Below, piece after piece: positions 18,001-25,389 of a stretch of DNA of 27,500 bases. A model generated the notes under the pieces. That model saw only the letters and a program-made list of their open reading frames with translations, did no database searches and was not told the DNA's origin. This DNA comes from Eimeria necatrix. Taxonomy: Eukaryota; Apicomplexa; Conoidasida; Eucoccidiorida; Eimeriidae. A program made the position numbers and the translations under genes. The DNA lies in assembly GCF_000499385.1 (NCBI RefSeq), contig NW_013655314.1, positions 141,193 through 168,692 of the forward strand, written 5' to 3'. How positions within the stretch are numbered: position 1 is the stretch's first letter; the number at the start of each line of letters is the position of its first letter.

Positions 18001-19560
18001 ATGCAAGCGGGACTGCCACGGACCCTAATAACCACCCTAGGGTTTAGGGTTTAGGGTTTAGGGTTTAGGGTTTAGGGTTTAAGGGACCTCTGGAGGCGCT
18101 GCCAGTTCGCAGTGTGGCCCACATGCCTCAAACCTCCTTTTGTTTCACTATTCGTTTTTTCCTACGTGGTTTGCATGGGGGTTTAGGGTTTAGGGTTTAG
18201 GGTTTAGGGTTTAGGGTTTAGGGTTTGCTGCTTTAAACGGCCAAGGGTTCAGTATTTGCTGCTCCAGTTGGTATAGGGTTTAGGGTTTAGGGTTTGGGGT
18301 TGAGGGCTTCAGGCTGTTCGGGGTTTAGGGTTTAGGGTCTGCGACTGTAGATGATCTAGGGTTTGGGCTGGCCCTCTGCGTGGCGGATTGGCTTAGGGTT
18401 TAGGGTTTAGGGTTTAGGGTTTAGGGTTTGGGCTCGTAGCCAGAGTAGTTGGCGCGTGGGGGGTTAGGGTTTGGGGTTTAGGGTTGAGGGTTTGTGGAGG
18501 TCTAGGCTTTAAGTGACTTAGGGTTTAGGGGCTTATTAGGGTTTGGGTTTGGGCTTTTAGGGTTTGGGTGAGATTGGGAGAAGCTTCTGTCCGAGGTTTA
18601 GGGTTTAGGGTTTAGGGTTTAGGGTTTGGGATGAAGGGTCTCGAAGTGAGCGACCTTCTAATTCCCAGCAAACCCCCGAGTTTGCGGGCCTAGGGTTTGT
18701 GGTTTAGGGTTTAGGGTTTAGGGCTAAGAGTCTAGGGTTTAGGGTTTTCCGAGGGTTTGGGGTTTAGGGTTTGGCGGGACCGGTGGTTTTGGAGCGCGCT
18801 CGCCGAGACGCCGAGTGGACATGCGCGCGGCGGTAGGGTTTAGGGTTTAGGGTTTAGGGTTTAGGATGCTTTGATGCCGTGGCGTTTATACTTTGGATTT
18901 GAAGGGAAAAGGCTGAAATTAGGGTTTAGGGTTTAGGGTTTAGCGCCTGTGTGGAGAGCTAGCTGGGGGCCCCCGAGGCCCCAATCCAGCGAGGCGCTGG
19001 GGTGTACGTACACCGCGGACCATTGGTCCACTCGCGTAGTTCGTTTGGAGTTGAATTTGCATTTAAAATGAAATTCATTTTAATTTAAATTAATTAATTT
19101 CGTTTATTCTTTCTGGGAGCTGTCGATACACCGCGCGGCGACCGCCAGTGACCTCCCCTGGCGGCTGCTGCTTTCGGGTGTACGTACACCTCAGGGGGTT
19201 CCGAGGCTTCGCGAAACTTTCTTTTCGACTTTTCACTTTTCTTTTTTGTTTGTTTTTTCTTTTGAGTTTCAAAAAAGAAAAGCCTTTTTGCCAGCAGGGC
19301 CCGAGCTCGGGGGTTCGAACCCTGGCAGCAGCACTTCCAGCTGTGAAATTCGAGCGCTTCTTTGCTGCAGCGCTGCAGCAGCAGCGGCAGCAGCGGCAGC
19401 AGCAGCACTCGAACTGCAGCAAACCCTCAACTCCCAAAGGGCCCTCCCAGCCAAAGACTCTCAAGGCACTCCTTCGCTGCTGCCCTCCAGCCCTTCTGCT
19501 GGAGTTCACGTTTGGTCTCGCCAAGACGCTTACTTCGCCAGCGTCCCCACAGGCGCGCCA
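18001..19560. repeat. Telomere-like array field with short spacers
   Basis: TTTAGGG arrays recur near 18036-18080, 18181-18225, 18278-18295, 18393-18428, 18598-18628, 18835-18863 and 18921-18943, with many degenerate units between. Perfect palindromes GGTGTACGTACACC lie at 19001-19014 and 19177-19190. Open frames at 19090-19560 have no clear exon signature. Confidence 0.7.
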
Positions 19561-19613
19561 AACCCTAAACCCTAAACCCTAAACCCTAAACCCTAAACCC
19601 TAAACCCTAAGCC
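19557..19613 (+). repeat. Telomere-like array, AAACCCT
   Basis: About seven units. With the TTTAGGG array at 19903-19946 it forms another inverted pair, here in front of the duplicated SAG-like exon. Confidence 0.9.
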
Positions 19614-19766
19614 CTAGGCTTTGGGCTGTGGTGCGGGTTGAGGGGTAAAGCTGAGCGACAAGCGGCAGCCCGCGAACGCGCGCAGTGTTAAGCGTTTTAG
19701 GGTTTAGGGTTTATCGTGCTTTAGGGTTTGCTAGGGTTTAGAAACCCTAAACCCTAGTAAACCGCC

Positions 19767-19822
19767 AAAAGTCCCAGGCCCTACTAAACCCTCCAAAGGG
19801 TTTAGTGGGGCCTGGGACTTTT
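19767..19822. repeat. Long hairpin of telomere-like and unique sequence
   Basis: Arms 19767-19792 and 19797-19822 are 26 bp with one mismatch around a CCAA loop; the arm core is GTCCCAGGCCC. Shorter matches (GTAAACC/GGTTTAC) extend the stem on both sides. Confidence 0.85.
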
Positions 19823-19844
19823 GAGGGTTTACGAAACCCTCCAG

Positions 19845-20188
19845 AGGGTTTACTAGTGTTGGGGGTTTTTCACGGTCTGGGGCGCTTCAGGGGTCACCTT
19901 TTTAGGGTTTAGGGTTTAGGGTTTAGGGTTTAGGGTTTAGGGTTTGCCTGCAGAGTGCTACTCGGAAATAAACACTTTCCGGACTGCAGAACTCAGCAGC
20001 AGCAGCTTCGGAAGATAGGGTTTACTAGTGTTGGGGGTTTTTCACGGTCTGGGGCGCTTCAGGGGTCACCTTTTTAGGGTTTAGGGTTTAGGGTTTAGGG
20101 TTTAGGGTTTAGGGTTTGCCTGCAGAGTGCTACTCGGAAATAAACACTTTCCGGACTGCAGAACTCAGCAGCAGCAGCTTCGGAAGAT
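19845..20188. repeat. 172-bp tandem duplication
   Basis: Copies 19845-20016 and 20017-20188 are identical by eye. Each contains a TTTAGGG array and the acceptor and first 63 nt of SAG-like exon A. Identity suggests recent origin or an assembly artefact. Confidence 0.88.
19954..20016 (+). pseudogene. Truncated copy of SAG-like exon A
   Basis: Identical to 20126-20188, including the CTGCAG acceptor, and created by a 172-bp tandem duplication. Just past the copied part the frame reads Phe-Gly-Arg-stop at the junction with the second copy, so it is a dead exon. Confidence 0.6.
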
Positions 20189-20286
20189 TAGCAGCAAATA
20201 AGGACTTGGGAGATTCTGCAAGAGCCACTGTTAAAGAACTGGCAAGAGATGGCTGCAGAAAGGCAGCCACAGCCACGGGCAAAGAG
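20126..20286 (+). CDS. SAG-like exon A
   Basis: Acceptor GTTTGCCTGCAG directly follows TTTAGGG repeats. It encodes CYSEINTFRTAELSSSSF and LARDGCRKAATATGKE. The end AGAG|GCAAGC at 20287 fits a GC donor; the exon is 161 nt and ends in phase 0, matching exon B. Confidence 0.55.
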
Positions 20287-20677
20287 GCAAGCCAAACCCT
20301 AAACCCTAAACCCTAAACCCTAATATGCAAACCTGAACGTCTGAGGCTTAAACCCTAAAAATTAAGGCCTGAACCCTAAACCCTAAAGCTTAAGGCTTAC
20401 AGCCTAAACCGTGAAGCCCAGGGCCTGAAACCTAAACCCCAAACCCTAAACCCTAAACCTTAAACCACAAAGTAGCGGTTGGCGGGCTGCGAATTCAGCA
20501 GCAGCAGCAGACACAGAAAAGAAAAGGGAGAAGCAGAAAAAAAGAAACAAAAAGATAAAATTAAAAGAAGACAAAAAGGGACAAAAATATTAAAATGAAA
20601 AGAGAGAAGGAACAGCTGCTGCTGCAGCTGTTTCGGGCCTTGCTGTTCATTCTGCATCGGATTCTGCTGCTTCTGCC

Positions 20678-20713
<36 letters not shown>

Positions 20714-20973
20714 CCTTTTTTTGTTTCCGCTGCTGCCGCTGCCGATAGCCAAACAGATCTTGCCTCCTTTCCCGGTACAGTGCAGTTTCTAGGGTTTAGG
20801 GTTTAGGGTTTAGGGTTTGGGGTTTGTGTGCGCAGATTGGGGGTTTGCTGCTGCACTTCGAAGCCACGCTGCCGCAGTGTCTTCATTTGCTGCACCAGAC
20901 GGTGATGGAATGCACTCACGAGTGGGGGAGGTGAGGCTGCCTTTGCTGCTGCTGCTGCTGCTGTTGCTGTTGC

Positions 20974-21022
<49 letters not shown>

Positions 21023-21197
21023 TCTGCTGCTGCTGCTGCTGCTGTTGGTGATGGTGATGGTGCTGGTGCTGTTGTTTCTGCTGCTGTTGCTGTTGTTGCT
21101 GCCGTTCTTGCTGCTTCTGGTGCTGCCGCGTGTGTTGCTGCTGCTGCTGCTGCTGCTGCAGACTCCTGCTGTTGCTGCTGCTGCGCGTGCCGTGATG

Positions 21198-21236
<39 letters not shown>

Positions 21237-21421
21237 AGCTCGCCACCCCCGTTGTACGGCGAAGACGCGGCCTGGTCCAGCCCTGCTGCCTTTGCATGCG
21301 GTTTGCTGCTGTCAAACAGCAGCAGCAAAATTGGCTGCGGCTTTTCTCACGGCTGCCCCCACTTGAACTTTCTTGTTTGCTTCGTAGATAAGCCCCCCGC
21401 AGAAGGAGACGAAGTCTTCTC
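20126..21421 (+). CDS. SAG-family surface antigen-like gene (three supported exons)
   Basis: Eimeria SAG proteins are secreted, GPI-anchored, cysteine-bonded CAP-fold surface antigens. Three exons join in phase: 20126-20286, 20836-20930, 21239-21421. Family-like signals are an opening ECYSEINTFR (Cys, Ile-Asn, Arg spacing), a second Cys in RDGCRKAA, a middle Cys (LPQC) before PPPLYGEDAAW, then FACGLLLSNSSSKIGCGF and LNFLVCFVDKPPAEGDEVFS, which resemble the family's C-terminal cysteine block. The first exon starts in phase 1, so a signal-peptide exon is expected upstream and was not found with confidence. Exon 1 was partly duplicated. Family assignment is by remembered motif spacing; a diverged or broken member is possible. 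Confidence 0.55.
20287..20835 (+). other. Putative GC-AG intron with inverted telomere-like ends (SAG-like intron A-B)
   Basis: It begins GCAAGCCAAACCCTAAACCC (four AAACCCT units, 20293-20322). It ends with TTTAGGG units (20791-20825) and GTGTGCGCAG. Degenerate repeats, a CAG tract and a CTG tract lie between. Confidence 0.45.
20323..20835. repeat. Degenerate AAACCCT units, AAAAG tract and CTG array
   Basis: Interior of the putative SAG-like intron A-B: decayed units at 20336-20465, A-rich tract 20510-20610, CTG tract 20680-20735, TTTAGGG units 20791-20825. Confidence 0.7.
20836..20930 (+). CDS. SAG-like exon B
   Basis: Acceptor GTGTGCGCAG after TTTAGGG repeats; strong donor GGGAG|GTGAGG (20931). 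Reads IGGLLLHFEATLPQCLHLLH then TVMECTHEWG; 95 nt, phase 0 to 2, fitting exons A and C. Other frames through this exon are also open. Confidence 0.5.
21239..21421 (+). CDS. SAG-like exon C (C-terminal cysteine block)
   Basis: CTG tract and CTGCAG acceptor (21237-21238); donor TCTTCTC|GTAAGC (21422). Reads SPPPLYGEDAAWSSPAAFAC, GLLLSNSSSKIGCGFSHGC and LVCFVDKPPAEGDEVFS. A TAA follows immediately if the donor is not used. Confidence 0.6.
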
Positions 21422-21425
21422 GTAA

Positions 21426-21494
<69 letters not shown>

Positions 21495-21543
21495 CATGCT
21501 GGTGCTGCTGGTGGCTGCTGGCTGCTTCTGTAGGTGCTGCTAG

Positions 21544-21613
21544 AGGTGCTGCTGCAGGTTATCTTTCTGCTGCTGTCACTGCTGCTGCTATGAGTGCTGC
21601 TGCCTCTCTTGCG

Positions 21614-21662
<49 letters not shown>

Positions 21663-21721
21663 GGTGCCGATTTGCTGGTTTTCTTGATGCCGCCGCTCCC
21701 TCGTCAGCAGCGACCGGCTGC
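21544..21721 (+). CDS. Candidate SAG-like exon D
   Basis: Acceptor GTGCTGCTAG (21542-21543) joins exon C in phase and gives GAAAGYLSAAVTAAAMSAAA, an Ala-rich stretch, then RFAGFLDAAAPSSAATGC up to donor GTAAGC (21722). Small residues followed by an apolar run would suit a GPI region. The acceptor has a weak pyrimidine tract. Confidence 0.3.
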
Positions 21722-21735
21722 GTAAGCTGCCACCC

Positions 21736-21773
<38 letters not shown>

Positions 21774-21837
21774 GCTTTTGTGTGTGTTTGCTGCTGCTTG
21801 CTGCTGCAGCGCTGAACAGTATGCTGCGCTGCTGCAG

Positions 21838-21960
21838 CGGCAGGCAAAGGGCATCGATCGCTGCTGCCTGGAGGCACTTTGCTGCAGCCTTTTTCTTCAG
21901 GGTTTATTTTGGTTTCTGTGGCCCTGGGGTTGCTTTCTTGGGGCACCTTCTAAACCCTAA
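21838..21960 (+). CDS. Candidate SAG-like terminal exon with hydrophobic tail
   Basis: Acceptor GCTGCTGCAG, phase 0 after exon D. It reads RQAKGIDRCCLEALCCSLFL then QGLFWFLWPWGCFLGAPSKP and stops at a TAA formed by the first AAACCCTAA repeat. The hydrophobic end is what a GPI-anchored SAG needs, but it could be chance. Confidence 0.25.
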   Translation, partial: RQAKGIDRCCLEALCCSLFLQGLFWFLWPWGCFLGAPSKP

Positions 21961-22435
21961 ACCCTAAACCCTAAACCCTAAACCCTAAAGAGTGGCTTTG
22001 CCCGCTGCAGAGGGAGGGCCTTAAGGGCTTCGCGCGGCTCCTGAGGGGAGCACCTCAAGCCCGAGGAGGGCATCCTTTGACGCTCAAGGGTTTAGGGTTT
22101 AGGGTTTAGGGTTTAGGGTTTAGGGTTTAGGGTTTGCCAAGTGGGCGCCTGCGCCATTTGCTCATCTGTGCAGTTTGTTTTGACCGCAAGGGCCAAAGAG
22201 CCTTGATGGAAGAGCTGCTTCTGCGTCGAGGGTTTAGGGTTTAGGGTTTAGGGTTTAGGGTTTGCAGCAGCTAAGAAACAGCGGCGGGCGCAGAGGCAGT
22301 CCCCTTTAGCGGCCCTCCTGGCTGCTCTCCAAAACACTAAACCCTTATTCCTTTTCTAGCGGCCTCTCAAGCTTTTTTCTGAGGGTTTAGGGTTTAGGGT
22401 TTAGGGTTTAGGGTTTAGGGTTTAGGGCTTAGCTT
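21950..22435. repeat. Telomere-like arrays in both orientations
   Basis: AAACCCT at 21950-21988; TTTAGGG at 22088-22135, 22229-22264 and 22383-22428, with unique spacers of 80-120 bp. No gene seen. Confidence 0.9.
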
Positions 22436-22905
22436 TCTGCAGCGGCAAGCAGCGAGAAAACAGAAGCAAAAGTAATGGAGATTAACTGCAGCAGCAAAAG
22501 GAATGAAAACTAAGTGCAGCAGCAAAAGGAATTGACTGAGTGCAGCAGCAAAAGGAGACAGCAGCAGAGCTGCAGCGGCAGCAGCACGACTCCAGCAGCA
22601 AATGCAGCTGCAGCAGTCGCAGCAGCTACAGCAGCAGCAGCTAAAGCAGCAGCAGCAGCAGCAGCTAGAGCTAAAGCAGTGGCTAGAGCAGCAGCAGCGT
22701 GCGCAGTAGCTAGAGCAGCAGTACCATCCACAGCAGCAGCAGCAGCTACAGCAGCAGCAGCTACAGCAGCAGCAGCTACAGCAGCAGCGGAAACAGCAAC
22801 AACAGCAGCAGCGGCAACAGCAGCTGCTGCTGCTGCTGCTGGCTTGTGGCTCTGTGGCGGAGTGGTGGCACAAACCAGTGGAATGGGCAGTCTCCATTCA
22901 GCTGC
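22436..22905. repeat. CAG/CAGCTA arrays
   Basis: Blocks AAGTGCAGCAGCAAAAGGA (22510-22560) then CAGCAGCAGCTA units (22620-22790). Long open frames on both strands are Ala- or Cys-only and unsupported by complex exons. Confidence 0.6.
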
Positions 22906-23352
22906 TACAGCTAGCTACCCAGCTAGCTAGCCAGCTAGCTAGCCAGCTAGCTACCCAGCTAGCTAGCCAGCTAGCTAGCTGCTGCGTCTTTGTATATATA
23001 GCTAGCTGAGCTAGTGGCCTCGGAGGTGCTGCTGCTGCAGCTAGTTGCTTGTTTCGAAGCTGCAGCTTTTAGGCCGCGAGGAGTTCCTTATTTTGCATTA
23101 CGCACTGGCTAGCTGCAGCTAGCCGTGGCTAGCTGGCTAGCTGGAGCTAGCTGGCTAGCTGGAGCTCCATCCATATGCAGCTATCTCTAGCTAGCTCTGG
23201 CTAGCTCTAGCTAGCTCTAGCTAACTGCAGCTAGCTAGATCCAGTTAGTCGCAGCTAGCTAGCCAACTGCATCTGACTGGATTTAGCTAGCTGATCTAGT
23301 TAGATGCAGCTAGCTAGCTACGGTTAGCTAGCTACAGCTAGCTAGCTGCAGC
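22906..23352. repeat. AGCTAGCT satellite
   Basis: Irregular AGCTAGCC, AGCTACCC, GCTAGCTGG and GATCTAG variants for about 450 bp; largely self-complementary. No coding signal. Confidence 0.85.
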
Positions 23353-23394
23353 TAACAGCACGTGTCTTCATTGAGGCGTTGCAGAAAGAATTAA

Positions 23395-23492
23395 CTGCTG
23401 CTGCTGCTGCTGTAGATGCTGCTGCTGCTGCTGCTGTGGATGCTGCTGCTGCTGCTGCTGTGGATGCTGCTGCTGCTGCTGCTGCTCTAGCT
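23395..23492. repeat. CTG array with GTGGATG interruptions
   Basis: Three units of CTG runs ending TGTAGATG or TGTGGATG about every 30 bp. Confidence 0.8.
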
Positions 23493-23527
23493 ACTGGGGG
23501 TACAAAATGAGCTGGTTGTCCTTTGAG

Positions 23528-23779
23528 GCTGCCTATACACCTCAAGCTGCCTGTACACCTCAAGCTGTCTGTACACGTGGAGCTGCCTATACACCTGGAG
23601 CTGCCTATACACCCGAAGCAGTCTGTACACCTGGAGCTGCCTATACACCTCAGACTGTCTGTACACCTCAAGCTGCCTATACACCTGAAGCAGTCTGTAC
23701 AACTGGAGCTGCCTGTACACCTCAAGCTGTCTGTACACCTCAAGCTGTCTGTACACCTCAAGCTGTCTGTACACCGCAG
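23528..23779. repeat. 18-bp minisatellite, 14 units
   Basis: Unit GCTGYCTRTACACCTCAA, exactly 14 units in 252 bp with scattered substitutions and no indels. Each unit contains TGTACA or TATACA. It is open in several frames on both strands simply because the period is a multiple of three. Confidence 0.93.
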
Positions 23780-24531
23780 GCTGCTGCTGAGCTGCAGCAG
23801 AAGAGCGTGGAACTCGCGCCTTGTGCCGCTTTTGTGTGCAAAAAAGCCTGAAATACACTTTTAAAGAAGCAAAATATAATTATAAATTCTAATTAGGAAC
23901 TAAGTCCCCTTCAGAAGAAGAAACAAAAGAAATCTGAAACCCGAGATCAGCTGCTCCCAGTGGAACGGTAGGCTGAGGTGTACGTACACCTGAAACGAGA
24001 CGCCTAGAGCCCTCAATTGGAATTAAAATGTTTTTAAAATAAATTTATTTATTTAATTCTTTTCAACAAACGAAATGGCTATCTTGGCTGCCTGAGCGCA
24101 GGGGCGCCTATCGCAGGAGCGGGGGGTCACCTGCCCGCTCCCCCCTTAGGGTTTAGGGTTTAGGGTTTAGGGTTTAGGGTTTAGGGTTTCAGGCCTCTTT
24201 CTATTTTTATCGTTTATTCCTCAAAGACACTCGGGTTAAGCGCTTTTCTCCCCCTTTTCCGGCCTAGCTCTGTGCTCCGCTGCCTGCCGCGGCACGGCGA
24301 GGGTTTAGGGTTTAGGGTTTAGGGTTTAGGGTTTGTGGCCACCCCATTTTTAAGGTTTTAAGATAACCCTTTTGGTCCTTTTCTATACACTTCTGCGGTT
24401 AATAAAAAGCCCTCCGTCTCTTCTCAGGTTGGCCTGCTGCGAAGGCAATACGTTTAAGGTTTATTAACAAGGGTTTAGGGTTTAGGGTTTAGGGTTTAGG
24501 GTTTAGGGTTTAAGGTTTGCGCGTATGTACT
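23780..24531. other. Upstream region of the secreted Gln-rich gene
   Basis: Perfect palindrome GGTGTACGTACACC at 23977-23990, AT-rich tract 24020-24065, TTTAGGG arrays at 24147-24189, 24301-24334 and 24472-24512. The last array ends about 20 bp before the presumed start codon. Confidence 0.6.
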
Positions 24532-24624
24532 ATGAGGGACCCTCCAAAGCGCCGCCTTGCCAGCTGCATATGGCGACCTCTGGTGGCTGTAGCTGTTGCT
24601 GGCGCTCTCTGTGCTGCTGCTGCT

Positions 24625-24665
<41 letters not shown>

Positions 24666-24961
24666 CGTGGCAGCAGGTGAGGGGCGAAGTCTAGCGCCTG
24701 TTGCTGTGGTTGGTTTGCTTCTGCCGCTGCTTCTGTTGCTGCTTGCCCGGTGAACTGCTGCTGCATCTGCTGCGGGTTTGCTGCTGCTGCAGGCCTCGTG
24801 CCAGCAGCAGGAAGAGCCCTGCAGCTCCCGCTGCTGCAGTCTGTCTTTGGCAGCAGCAAATCTCCTCTGGGCTTTATTTCCGAAGCAATTCAAAAAGCCC
24901 CCACGCCGAAGACAGAAGACCCCACAGGGATTATCAGCGGCTTCTCAGCAGACGACTCCCT

Positions 24962-24998
<37 letters not shown>

Positions 24999-25358
24999 CA
25001 GCAGCAGCAGCCGCAGCAGCAGGAGCAGCAGGCAGAGCAGCTGAACCCGCAGCAGCAGCAGCTCCTGGAGCACCTGCTGCTGCGGCCTGCTGCAGCGCTG
25101 CAGCCAGCAGCAACAACGCCTGTTGCAGCAGCAGCTGCTGCAGCAGGGCCCACTGCAGCAGCACCACTCATCGGAGCGAAAGCAGCAGCAGCTCCAAATG
25201 CAGCAGCAACACTTTTCTTCGGAGCTCCGCTGCTGCCGCTACAGCAGGTAGATCCAAAGCAGCAGCAGCAGCAGCAGCAGCAGAAGCTGCCGCAGCTGCA
25301 GCAACTGCCTTTTCAGCAGCAGCAGGTGCTGCCGCCGCAGCAAGAGCACTCACAACTA

Positions 25359-25389
<31 letters not shown>

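Noticed and set aside
19280..19340. Possible tRNA because of GGGTTCGAACCC
   Set aside because: The T-arm-like palindrome is present, but its stem mispairs beyond three bases and no D-arm, anticodon arm or acceptor stem can be laid out. It is better seen as a short hairpin with TGCCAG/CTGGCA arms.
19090..19582. Long frames on both strands near 19.1-19.6 kb
   Set aside because: All end in the stop built into telomere-like repeats and none shows family motifs; only a possible SAG-like 5' exon is kept as a low-confidence idea.
22514..22930. Ala/Thr-rich plus-strand protein and its Cys-rich antisense
   Set aside because: Only repeat-derived residues, no splice-supported complex exon, and the frame runs into the AGCT satellite.
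23528..23779. CRISPR-like array
   Set aside because: Units are contiguous 18-bp repeats without spacers, in a eukaryotic genome.
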